From assembly GCA_964653285.1 (NCBI GenBank), contig CAZZEX010000004.1:1-64000 (forward strand): DNA of 64,000 nucleotides. Direction: 5' to 3'. The position numbers and the translations under genes were made by a program. The stretch comes from CAZZEX01 sp964653285 (GTDB lineage Bacteria > Chloroflexota > Anaerolineae > B4-G1). This document shows, in pieces, positions 1 to 8,439 of this stretch. Below the pieces are notes generated by a model. The model made no database searches, was not told where the DNA came from, and was given only the letters and a program-made list of their open reading frames with translations. Numbering within the stretch: position 1 is the first letter of the stretch; every line of letters starts with the position of its first letter.

Positions 1-484
1 CGTCTCGGCCCAGGACAAGGCCACCGGCAAGGAGCAGCAGATCACCATCACCGCCTCCACGAACCTGAACGAGACAGAGGTGGAGCGGCTGGTGCAGGAG
101 GCGAAGCGGCACGAGGCGGAAGATCAGCGGCGCAAGGAACTGGTGGAGGCCCGCAATACCGCCGACGCGCTGATCTACCAGATGGAGAAGATGCTGCGTG
201 ATCTGGCCCCTGAGAACAGGGTGTCCACGTCTGACCGTGGGCGCATTGAGCACATCATCGAGGACCTGAAGCAGGCGAAGGAGGGGGACGACGCGACCCG
301 CATCCGGCAACTGATCGAGCAGTTGCAGCAGGCCAGTTATGCCGTCGGGCAGCAGATGTACGCGCAGCAGCAGGCGGCCGGTGGGCCGCAGGCCGGAGGC
401 AATGGCGGCCCGCCACCTGGATACGATGCGCCGCCACCGCCCGGAGGCGAGGAAGTAGTCGAGGGCGAGTTCCAGGAGATATAG
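1..484 (+). CDS. dnaK: Chaperone protein DnaK (C-terminal part)
   Basis: The reading frame is open from base 2 and the gene starts outside the window. It gives 'VSAQDKATGKEQQITITAS', the classic end of the Hsp70 substrate-binding beta-sandwich, then the alpha-helical lid (about residues 25-100) and a disordered Gly/Pro/Gln tail ending 'EGEFQEI'. That acidic tail is the usual DnaK terminus, where co-chaperones dock. DnaK is the cytosolic ATP-driven Hsp70 that works with DnaJ and GrpE; neither is visible here. The downstream htrA remnant suggests a protein quality-control neighbourhood. Only the 3' end is seen, so the ATPase domain cannot be judged. Confidence 0.95.
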   Translation, partial: VSAQDKATGKEQQITITASTNLNETEVERLVQEAKRHEAEDQRRKELVEARNTADALIYQMEKMLRDLAPENRVSTSDRGRIEHIIEDLKQAKEGDDATRIRQLIEQLQQASYAVGQQMYAQQQAAGGPQAGGNGGPPPGYDAPPPPGGEEVVEGEFQEI

Positions 485-529
485 TCGGGAAATTGGATCT
501 ACTGAGTTCACCAATCTGCCAATCACCAG

Positions 530-1307
<778 letters not shown>

Positions 1308-1324
1308 AACACACCCAATTCAGT

Positions 1325-1353
1325 TTGCCTCCTTCTTGCACCTGTACTATAAT
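1325..1353 (+). promoter_or_regulatory. Sigma70-like promoter
   Basis: TTGCCT at 1325-1330, a 17-base spacer, then a perfect TATAAT at 1348-1353. It sits immediately after the truncated htrA and has no obvious gene directly downstream. Confidence 0.45.
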
Positions 1354-1483
1354 GGTACATGTTCGGCTCCCAACTCCTCGAAAGCTCCAGCGGCACATCC
1401 GCCGGGAGTTTTGGGATTTCTCAGACGAAGTGAGTATCGTGCGCCGTGCCCAGCAGGCTGTATGTGATGGGTCGAAAGTCCTA

Positions 1484-1513
1484 TTGCGTTCCGTGAGACG
1501 CTTATGGTACAAT
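1484..1513 (+). promoter_or_regulatory. Sigma70-like promoter
   Basis: TTGCGT at 1484-1489, an 18-base spacer, TACAAT at 1508-1513. The first clear gene downstream starts at 1829, which leaves about 300 bases of leader or an independent RNA. Confidence 0.4.
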
Positions 1514-1828
1514 GTATTCAAGTGGAAAGCATTCAACCAACCTTGCTAAGGTTGCGAGTAGCCTGGGCAATGGGGCGATTCCGGGCGAGAGAAGATGCTT
1601 CCGGCTCGAAACATACTGCCCAACCTTCGCCTGTGCCTTCGGCGAGTGTTCACTGCCGCGCGAAATCCTGGAGACTATTCTATTGACCTCTGCTACTGGC
1701 CGCCGGAGGAGTGGAGCATAGCAGCCCATTATGTCTTTCCGGAGCCTGCCGACCGGGGGGGGGTAGATTATGAGTAGAAGCGTACGTGCAGATCGTGGAG
1801 CTGGCCCCTACCTGAAAGGAGCTCTACG

Positions 1829-2353
1829 ATGCAGGAACGGTTGAGCACTGCCTGGCTGGTAGCGGATTTCTTCACCCATAGTTACCGCATATCCGGCCGT
1901 GTGAATGTGCGCCATAAGAAACTGGCTGACCAACTCAACGATCACACCACGGCCTTCCTCTCGCTTGAGGATACCTACGTCTCCAACTTTGAACGTCCTG
2001 CGCACATCACCACCAGCCATCCCACTTCGATCCTTCGTAAGCGCAACATCACTGCCGTCATCGTCACTCGCCAGGAGGATGGGTTGCCGCGAGAACATAC
2101 CTACGGCAGTTATTTCGGCACCTATCTGCGCAAAATCTTCATCACCGTTCCATCTTTCGAGATCGAAGGCCAATTGCGTCTCTCGGGTAGATTGGATCTG
2201 CGCACAGTGCTTACCAGCGGTACAGATGATTTCGTCTCCATCATTGATGGCCAGATGAGATCATCGGTCCATCCGGACGTCGTGTTCACCGGCGGGGCAA
2301 TCCTGGTCAACAAAGATCACGTTGGGGCCTTCTGGGTAGAGGAGGAGGTATAG
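1829..2353 (+). CDS. Conserved-looking protein of unknown function, next to a receiver/CpaE-type gene
   Basis: 174 residues starting at ATG 1829, eight bases after a GAAAGGA ribosome site. No signal peptide or membrane segment. The protein alternates beta-strand-like stretches ('ITAVIVTRQEDG', 'KIFITVPSFEIEGQLRLSG') and ends 'GAFWVEEEV'. I do not recognise a catalytic motif. The gene is seven bases upstream of the receiver/ATPase gene and almost certainly co-transcribed, which suggests a role in the same localisation or signalling process. The function remains unassigned. Confidence 0.75.
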   Translation: MQERLSTAWLVADFFTHSYRISGRVNVRHKKLADQLNDHTTAFLSLEDTYVSNFERPAHITTSHPTSILRKRNITAVIVTRQEDGLPREHTYGSYFGTYLRKIFITVPSFEIEGQLRLSGRLDLRTVLTSGTDDFVSIIDGQMRSSVHPDVVFTGGAILVNKDHVGAFWVEEEV

Positions 2354-2360
2354 CCTGGCG

Positions 2361-3461
2361 ATGGCGAAGATACTGATTATTGACGACAATGCCGATCTTC
2401 TGGAGACGATCCGCCAGGTACTGGAACTGCGAGGGGGCCATCAGGCTGTGCTCAGTGCTGACGGCGCAGACGGGCTGACCAAGGCCCTGGCTGACCCGCC
2501 TGACCTGGCGATCATTGACGTGATGATGCCTGGCGTCAGCGGCTACGAAGTCTGCCGCCAACTGCGCGCCAATCCCCCTACGGCCTCCATCCCGATCATC
2601 ATCTTCACGGCGCGAGGCCAACTCGTGGACCGCCAGGCCGCGCTGGACGCCGGCGCCGACGACTACATGGTCAAACCGGTGACGCTGAAGAAGTTACTGG
2701 AGCGGGTCAATGACCTACTGGCCAAACGGGCGCAGGAAAAGGCACCCGTGCTTGCCGGGACGGTCGTGCTACTGAGCCTGCGCGGCGGCGTCGGCGTCAC
2801 CACGCTGGCGGTCAACCTGGCAGCGGCGCTGGCTCAGGCCAGGGATGGGACAGCCTGCCTGGTGGATCTCTGCCCCTCGTCAGGGCACGTGGCGCTGCAA
2901 CTGGGCCTGCGTCCCGAGCCTAACTGGTCGGACCTCGTCCGGGCCAGCGTTCCCGACGCGGAGGTCGTCGAAGCCCACCTCCTGCAACACGCTTCCGGGC
3001 TGCGGGTGCTGGCGTCACCGGTTTTCCCCATCACAGGGCAGATATTGCCGCAGCCGGTGGTGCAGACGACGCTCAGGATCCTGCGGCAGCGGTTCACCGC
3101 CACTGTGGTAGATGCGCCGTCGGTGTTGAGTGAGGTGACGATGGAGACCCTGAAGGTAGCCACAGTCGTGGGATTAGTGATCACCGCCGAGCCCCCCTCG
3201 ATTCAGACGGCCGTCGGCACACTGCGTGCCCTCAGGCAATGGTCGAGCAAATTCCAGATCATCCTTAATCAGACCACACCGGGGCCCCAGTTGCCAGCCG
3301 AGGCAATCGAGCGCACTCTTAGACGCCCGCTGATGGGGACCATTCCCTTTGATCCAGATCAGGTGCGGGCCCTGGCACAGGGAGCGCCGCTGACCCTCCA
3401 TAGTCCCGACTCGCCGCTGGCGCGGGCGGTGCGGGGGTTGGCCCAGGAACTTAGCCGCTAG
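2361..3461 (+). CDS. Receiver domain fused to CpaE/TadZ-like MinD/ParA ATPase
   Basis: 366 residues. Residues 1-120 form a receiver domain: acidic pocket 'IIDDN', phospho-acceptor Asp in 'LAIIDVMMPG', and the conserved Lys in 'DYMVKPV'. Residues about 130-366 form a SIMIBI P-loop ATPase with 'SLRGGVGVTTLAVNLAAALA'. The deviant Walker A keeps GGVG.TT but replaces the usual second Lys (GKTT) by Val. The first position is Arg rather than the signature Lys. Such degenerate P-loops occur in CpaE/TadZ proteins, which place type IV or Tad pilus machinery at a cell pole. ATP hydrolysis may therefore be weak or absent. A prepilin peptidase lies at 34.1-34.9 kb, but no Tad cluster is adjacent. Confidence 0.85.
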   Translation: MAKILIIDDNADLLETIRQVLELRGGHQAVLSADGADGLTKALADPPDLAIIDVMMPGVSGYEVCRQLRANPPTASIPIIIFTARGQLVDRQAALDAGADDYMVKPVTLKKLLERVNDLLAKRAQEKAPVLAGTVVLLSLRGGVGVTTLAVNLAAALAQARDGTACLVDLCPSSGHVALQLGLRPEPNWSDLVRASVPDAEVVEAHLLQHASGLRVLASPVFPITGQILPQPVVQTTLRILRQRFTATVVDAPSVLSEVTMETLKVATVVGLVITAEPPSIQTAVGTLRALRQWSSKFQIILNQTTPGPQLPAEAIERTLRRPLMGTIPFDPDQVRALAQGAPLTLHSPDSPLARAVRGLAQELSR

Positions 3462-3552
3462 CCATCAGCCGTTGGCTATTGGCCGCTAGCCATCGCTGGC
3501 TGCTAATCGCTAACCTCCAACCAATGATGGTCAACTGCTCAAAAGAGGAACT

Positions 3553-5541
3553 ATGAACCGGACACTTGCTACATTGGTTGCTGTGGCCGCCTTGCTGGTG
3601 GCAGCAAGTTGCTGCTGCTGTGGTGGCCTTGATTGGGAGGATTGGGATTGGGAGAAGTTCTTCCAACCTACGATAGTCTTCGAGACCCCTGCTCCCGAAC
3701 CCACCTCCGCCATCACCCGCGAGCCCGTGGGTGACGTCGGGGCCGAGACGGAGGAACTGCTGGAGACGACCGACGTGCCGGTGCGCGACCTGCACGAACT
3801 GGCGATCCGGCTGCGCGGTCTGTCCCCCGACACTCCACGCACCGTCAATCCAGCAGGTTCCCCCGATTACCCCGTGGGCACTCGCCGCCTGTTCCACGTC
3901 TCCAACGTGGACACCGACGAGCAGTTCGACATCTACGCCACCCTGGAGTACAAGACCGAGCACGTGTACATGTGGGTCGAGGAGGGAGTGCACTTCGACC
4001 GGGACGAACTTGAGGACGCTGCCGATCTGTTCGAGGAGCACTCCTACCCCACCGACCGCGCTTTCTTTGGCTCCGAGTGGAGCCCCGGGGTGGACAACGA
4101 CTCCCACGTCAGCATCCTCCACGCCCGCAACCTGGGGAACACCATCGCTGGCTACTACTCCAGCGCCGATGAGTTCGTCTCTGCGGTGCGCGACGACTCC
4201 AACGAGATGGAAATGTTCTACATCAACGTCGAAAACGTGACCGTCAATGACGACTTCTACAACGGCGTGCTGGCCCACGAGTTCCAGCATATGATCCACT
4301 GGTACAACGACCGCAACGAGGAGACCTGGCTGAACGAGGGCTTCTCCGAGTTGGCGATGTATCTGAATGGTTTCGACACCGGCGGCTCCGACTGGATATT
4401 TGCTACGGAGACGGATACGCAACTCAACTCCTGGCCCGAAGGCCCGGGGGAGGCAGGGGCTAACTACGGCGCGGGCTATCTCTTCACTTCCTACTTCCTC
4501 GACCGCTTTGGCCCGGAAGCCACCCAGGCGCTGGTCTCCCATCCCGAAAACTCTTTCGCCAGCGTGGAGGCCGTACTGGAGGAACTGGGCACCGGGTTGA
4601 CCTACGAGGATCTGTTCGCCGACTGGATCGTCGCCAACCTGCTGGACGATCCCTCCATCGCCGACGGGCGTTTCGGCTACGAGGAGATTGACCCACCCTC
4701 CTTTGACGTTGAGCCCACTTACTACGAGGGAGACTACCCCGTCTCCGAGAGCACCACCGTGCACCAGCATGGCACCGACTACGTCGAACTGCGCGGCGAG
4801 CGGCCACTCGTCTTTCGCTTCACTGGCTCCACCCAGATTGGCCTGATGGATACCACTGCCCACAGCGGGCGCTACGTCTGGTGGTCGAACCGGGGCGACG
4901 ACTCGGATATGCACCTGACGCAGGCCTTCGATCTCTCTGGTGTGAACGAGGCTACGCTGGAATTCTGGACCTGGTACGACCTGGAGGAGGACTGGGACTA
5001 CGCCTACGTGGAGGTCAGCACCGACGGCGGACAGACCTGGGAGATCCTCACCACCCCCTCCGGCACCCCCACCAACCCCAACGGGAACTCCTTTGGCTGG
5101 GCCTATACCGGCAGTAGCGGCGGTGGGGCAGCACCGGAGTGGATCCAGGAGCGGGTGGACCTCTCCGCGTACGCCGGGCAGGAGATCCTCGTCTGCTTCG
5201 AGTACATCACCGACGACGCGGTCAACCGGCCCGGCTTCATCCTGGAGGACGTTGCCATTCCCGAGATTGGCTACTTCAGCGACTTCGAGGAGGACAGAGG
5301 CGGGTGGGAGCCGGCTGGCTTCATCCGTCACGCCAACGTGTTGCCACAGCGGTGGCTGGTGCAACTCATCCTCTTCGGCCCCGAGACGAAGGTGCAGCGG
5401 CTGGAGTTGAACGAGGATCAGGCGGGCGAGTGGGTTATCCCGCTGGAGGAGCGCACGGACCGGGCTGTGGTCACCATCTCCGGCCTGGCGCCCGTGACGA
5501 CGGAGATGGGGTCGTACAGTTATGAGATTGAGGAGCAGTAA
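3553..5541 (+). CDS. Secreted zinc metallopeptidase, immune-inhibitor-A-like
   Basis: 662 residues with an N-terminal hydrophobic segment ending in a Cys cluster ('ASCCCCGG'), so it is probably lipid-anchored or secreted. A zincin motif 'HEFQHMIHW' (about residue 240) is followed 16 residues later by 'NEGFSELAMY', giving the third ligand or catalytic Glu. This HEXXH...NEG.SE arrangement resembles peptidase M6-type and related bacterial enzymes. The C-terminal half holds an immune-inhibitor-A/MAM-like beta-sandwich ('TLEFWTWYDLEEDWDYAYV', 'GFILEDVAIPEIGY'). It probably degrades extracellular protein. Preceded by a purine-rich site AAAGAGGAA. A long ORF on the opposite strand here is a GC-bias shadow. 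Confidence 0.85.
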   Translation: MNRTLATLVAVAALLVAASCCCCGGLDWEDWDWEKFFQPTIVFETPAPEPTSAITREPVGDVGAETEELLETTDVPVRDLHELAIRLRGLSPDTPRTVNPAGSPDYPVGTRRLFHVSNVDTDEQFDIYATLEYKTEHVYMWVEEGVHFDRDELEDAADLFEEHSYPTDRAFFGSEWSPGVDNDSHVSILHARNLGNTIAGYYSSADEFVSAVRDDSNEMEMFYINVENVTVNDDFYNGVLAHEFQHMIHWYNDRNEETWLNEGFSELAMYLNGFDTGGSDWIFATETDTQLNSWPEGPGEAGANYGAGYLFTSYFLDRFGPEATQALVSHPENSFASVEAVLEELGTGLTYEDLFADWIVANLLDDPSIADGRFGYEEIDPPSFDVEPTYYEGDYPVSESTTVHQHGTDYVELRGERPLVFRFTGSTQIGLMDTTAHSGRYVWWSNRGDDSDMHLTQAFDLSGVNEATLEFWTWYDLEEDWDYAYVEVSTDGGQTWEILTTPSGTPTNPNGNSFGWAYTGSSGGGAAPEWIQERVDLSAYAGQEILVCFEYITDDAVNRPGFILEDVAIPEIGYFSDFEEDRGGWEPAGFIRHANVLPQRWLVQLILFGPETKVQRLELNEDQAGEWVIPLEERTDRAVVTISGLAPVTTEMGSYSYEIEEQ

Positions 5542-5627
5542 CAATAAAACGTAAGAAGTAATGCGTAAAGCGGTTCTACTCCAGTGGCGGATCACGTTTT
5601 ACGCTTCGCGTTCTGCGGGGGGTAACT

Positions 5628-7175
5628 TTGTCCAATATCCGGGTGCTCGTCGTGGACGACAGCCGCGAGATGCGCGAGTTTGTCGTCCAATACGTCTTGG
5701 AACCTAACGGCTTCGAGGCCGTGGAGGCCACCAACGGTGCTGAGGGGGTGCGCAAGGTTCTCAAGGGTGGCATTGACCTCGTGCTGCTCGACCTGGAGAT
5801 GCCCAGGATGAACGGTTTCGAGGTGCTTGACGCCTTGCGTGCTCGACACTCCGAAGTTCCAGTGGTCCTGATGACCTCCCACGGGTCCGAGGCCATTGCC
5901 ATCGAGGTGTTCCGCAAGGGTGTGCGCGACTACGTCATCAAACCCTTTACAGCCGACGAGATGCTGGCGACCATCGAACAATCGCTGAAGGAGGTGCGAC
6001 TTCAGCGTGAGAAAGAAGCGCTCACTGCCCGGCTGGTGCAGTCCAAGCAGCAATTGGAGCAGCGCCTGCGCGAACTTCACACGCTCTCTCGTATTGGGAA
6101 ATCGGTCACGGCTCTGATGGAACGTGATACACTGCTGGGGCGGATAGTAGACGCTGCGCACTACATCACCGGTTCTGAGGAGAGCGCGATCTTTTTGCAG
6201 GACGAGCGGGCGGGCGAACTCCAGGAGTACGTGCGCAAGCGGCGTGTCGGTGGGAAGGAGCGGCGAGTGTCACGGCGCACAGAGGACCAACTGGCAGCCG
6301 AGGCTATGCGTAAGGGCGAGGCCATGGCGACTGGCACGATGCTCTCCGTACCCCTGAAAGTCGGTAGAAGACCCATCGGCGTGTTGAGTGTGAGCAACAA
6401 GGCCACGGCCCGCTCTTTCAGCGATCACGACCGCCACCTGCTTACGGCGCTGGCCGACTATGCCGCCATCGCGATTGAAAACGCTCGCCTGTTACAACAG
6501 GTTGAACAGACCAAGGAGCAAGAGAAAGATCAGATACGAGGGCTGTTTGAGCGTTACGTCGCCCCCAGCGTGGTGGAAAAACTCATGGCTCAGCCCGATG
6601 CCGTCGCGCTGGGCGGTGTACGCCAGAGGGCGACTATCCTCTTCGCCGACATCCGTGGCTTCAGCGACTTCAGTACCCGCGCCACGCCTGAGATATTGGT
6701 GGACGTCCTCAACCGCCACATCACCGTGGCTGCCGAGGTCATTCTGGCAGAGAGTGGGACGCTGGACAAGTTTCTGGGTGACGCGGTGATGGCTTATTTC
6801 AACGCTCCTCTCCCACAGCCGGATCACGCGCTGCGGGCAGTGCGAGCAGCGTGGCGTATATGTCGCTCGGTTGATGAATCTCGCTTCAACCTGCCCCCAG
6901 CCTCCCGACTCCAGTTTGGGGTGGGAGTTAGCACGGGTGAGGTGTTGGTCGGCAACGTTGGTGCGCCGCAATTGATGAGTTTTACCGTCATCGGCGACGC
7001 AGTGAACGTGAGCCGACGGTTGCAAGAGCACGCCCGTGGAGGACAGATCCTGATCTGCCAGCAGGTCTACGGGTTGGTGCGCGGCTACGTCGAGGCGCGA
7101 CCGGTGGGAATGATGGAACTCAAAGGACATCCACAACCTGAACCAGCATTCGAGGTGGTGGCGGTGCACGTGTGA
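5628..7175 (+). CDS. Receiver-GAF-class III adenylate/guanylate cyclase
   Basis: 515 residues, TTG start at 5628. Domains in order: receiver (phospho-acceptor in 'LVLLDLEMPRMNG', Lys in 'DYVIKPF'), coiled linker, GAF (about 155-290), short helix, class III nucleotidyl cyclase (about 325-515). Both metal-binding Asp residues are present ('LFADIRGFSDFS' and 'DKFLGDAVMAYF'). The purine-contacting Lys is in 'LDKF', and the position often occupied by Asp is Thr ('FTVIGDAVN'), as in the class IIIb, CyaC-like branch. The transition-state Arg is present in 'NVSRRLQ'. It should make cAMP (less likely cGMP) under phosphorelay control. No kinase is adjacent, so the input partner is unknown. Confidence 0.93.
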   Translation: MSNIRVLVVDDSREMREFVVQYVLEPNGFEAVEATNGAEGVRKVLKGGIDLVLLDLEMPRMNGFEVLDALRARHSEVPVVLMTSHGSEAIAIEVFRKGVRDYVIKPFTADEMLATIEQSLKEVRLQREKEALTARLVQSKQQLEQRLRELHTLSRIGKSVTALMERDTLLGRIVDAAHYITGSEESAIFLQDERAGELQEYVRKRRVGGKERRVSRRTEDQLAAEAMRKGEAMATGTMLSVPLKVGRRPIGVLSVSNKATARSFSDHDRHLLTALADYAAIAIENARLLQQVEQTKEQEKDQIRGLFERYVAPSVVEKLMAQPDAVALGGVRQRATILFADIRGFSDFSTRATPEILVDVLNRHITVAAEVILAESGTLDKFLGDAVMAYFNAPLPQPDHALRAVRAAWRICRSVDESRFNLPPASRLQFGVGVSTGEVLVGNVGAPQLMSFTVIGDAVNVSRRLQEHARGGQILICQQVYGLVRGYVEARPVGMMELKGHPQPEPAFEVVAVHV

Positions 7176-7587
7176 GCCGGCCGATCTTTGACTACATCCT
7201 CCACAGTCTGGCTTCCAAAGTCTGGCTTCCAACTCCCCCAGGCTCTTCACACGCTCCGGCCCGCCGAACTTCTCTCGTATCTTTTCAATATCTTGGGGAG
7301 AGGCAACGTAGGGCGGTTTTGCTAACCGCCATACAGGGTCGGATAGCAAATCCGACCTAGTCGGATAGCAAATCCGACCTACTTTCGCCCCAGCTTTTTG
7401 AAAAGATACCTCGTCGCTGTGCGAAGCCAGGAGATGCGGTCGGAACAAAGAGCCCGCCGCACCTTGACGGTGGGTGGGCTCTGTGATACTCGATGTTCAC
7501 CGCCCAGGCGCTTTTCCTGCCTTGGCCACCCCCTCGGACTCAGGTGCAGCCTCGAGCGATTGCTTTGTCCGATGTAGATTCTGTATA
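7176..7587. other. Intergenic region with short hairpin repeats
   Basis: About 410 bases without a gene. Contents are a duplicated 'tctggcttccaa' near 7205-7230, a tandem pair of hairpin units (7338-7378) and a stem-loop at 7449-7482 with a GC-rich stem. The stem could end transcription of the cyclase gene, but it has no clear T-run on the plus strand. Confidence 0.5.
7338..7378. repeat. Tandem hairpin repeat, two 19-base units
   Basis: GTCGGATAGCAAATCCGAC occurs at 7338-7356 and again at 7360-7378. Each unit is itself an inverted repeat (GTCGGA/TCCGAC with a 7-base loop). It looks like a dispersed intergenic palindrome rather than a regulatory operator; only this pair was seen in the window. 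Confidence 0.7.
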
Positions 7588-7601
7588 GTGCAAATTTGCA
7601 C
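7588..7601. promoter_or_regulatory. Perfect palindrome upstream of the TerY-like operon
   Basis: GTGCAAATTTGCAC is a perfect 14-base palindrome centred about 25 bases upstream of the -35 box of the VWA-gene promoter. This is a typical position for a dimeric regulator site. The regulator is unknown. Confidence 0.45.
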
Positions 7602-7619
7602 AGAAGTCAATACGGTTGT

Positions 7620-7648
7620 TTGTGCGAGTACCGCCATTGGGCTATAAT
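7620..7648 (+). promoter_or_regulatory. Sigma70 promoter of the VWA/PP2C operon
   Basis: TTGTGC at 7620-7625, a 17-base spacer and a perfect TATAAT at 7643-7648. It lies 86 bases upstream of the VWA start codon and is the best promoter in this intergenic region. Confidence 0.65.
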
Positions 7649-7733
7649 TGGGGATGAAACCATCCCTGGCAATCGCCCCACGCGATGCCCAGGACAGAAA
7701 CCAAACAGCTCAAAAACAAAGGAGGTACTGAAC

Positions 7734-8435
7734 ATGAAGAAAAGACCTGGCGGTGAGTTAGCAACGCGGCCGCTCCATTTCATCTGGATTGCCGACAGCT
7801 CTGGCTCTATGGCGACGGACGGCAAAGTCCAGGCCCTGAACTACGCCATCCGAAATGCGATTCCCGATATGCAAAGGGTCGCTGAAGATAACCCCAACGC
7901 GGAAGTCCTGGTACGCGCGATCAAGTTCTCTAGCGGCGCACAGTGGCACGTTTCCCAGCCTACGCCCGTCGCAGATTTCGAGTGGATGGACCTGAGCGCC
8001 GATGGGGTCACGGACATGGGCAAGGCTCTTTCAATGGTCGCGGATCAACTCAAGATACCGCCTATGACCAAGCGCGCTTTGCCGCCCGTTCTGGTGCTGA
8101 TTTCCGACGGCCAGCCCACCGATGATTTTGAGAGCGGTCTCGAGGCGCTTATGAACCAGCCATGGGGAAAGAAGGCCGTCCGCATCGCCATCGCCATCGG
8201 CGAGGACGCAGATCACGAGGTGTTACAGAAATTCATCGGCCATCCGGAACTGAAGCCCCTTCAGGCAAACAACTCCGAATCCCTGGTCAAGTACATCAAG
8301 TGGGTCTCCACCGCCGTGCTGAAGTCGGCCTCTTCGCCAGCCAGTCAAGCCGCAGACGCCTCCTCGCCGGTGGTGAATGTGCCCGTCCCCGACGTTCCCG
8401 ACGCCGGCCCGTCCTCGGCAGACGACGTGTGGTAA
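7734..8435 (+). CDS. VWA domain protein, TerY-like
   Basis: 233 residues from ATG 7734, which has a strong AAAGGAGG site eight bases upstream. The open frame extends to 7596, but that part lacks a ribosome site. One von Willebrand A domain with an intact MIDAS: 'IADSSGSM' (DxSxS), the conserved Thr in 'GVTDMGKAL' and the Asp in 'LISDGQPTDD'. The tail is Ala/Ser/Pro-rich. In TerY-P triads a TerY-type VWA protein acts with a PP2C phosphatase and a kinase. Here the PP2C gene follows after four bases. The C-terminal zinc ribbon normally found on TerY is absent and a similar one sits on the phosphatase. The VWA domain probably binds a partner through a divalent metal. Confidence 0.85.
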   Translation: MKKRPGGELATRPLHFIWIADSSGSMATDGKVQALNYAIRNAIPDMQRVAEDNPNAEVLVRAIKFSSGAQWHVSQPTPVADFEWMDLSADGVTDMGKALSMVADQLKIPPMTKRALPPVLVLISDGQPTDDFESGLEALMNQPWGKKAVRIAIAIGEDADHEVLQKFIGHPELKPLQANNSESLVKYIKWVSTAVLKSASSPASQAADASSPVVNVPVPDVPDAGPSSADDVW

Positions 8436-8439
8436 GAGC

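Larger units (their letters stand above)
1308..1828. other. Gene-free stretch with two promoter-like sites
   Basis: About 520 bases with no recognisable coding sequence in either strand. It contains two sigma70-like promoters on the plus strand (1325-1353 and 1484-1513), and several short self-complementary segments lie between 1550 and 1720. It may encode a small RNA or hold the decayed remains of the lost htrA 3' end. I could not match it to a known RNA family. Confidence 0.4.

Noticed and set aside
1500..1720. 6S RNA
   Set aside because: Some helical pairing exists, but I could not build the closing stem and central bubble expected for 6S RNA.
2361..3461. Chromosome-partitioning ParA near an origin
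   Set aside because: No ParB or parS, and the fused receiver with the CpaE-type P-loop points to localisation of surface machinery.
3451..5595. 714-codon minus-strand ORF
   Set aside because: It lies opposite the zinc peptidase gene. Its composition is Gly/Val/Asp-rich with no domain, a shadow of high-GC third positions.
7338..7378. Possible CRISPR array
   Set aside because: Only two 19-base units, three bases apart, each self-complementary; no spacers.
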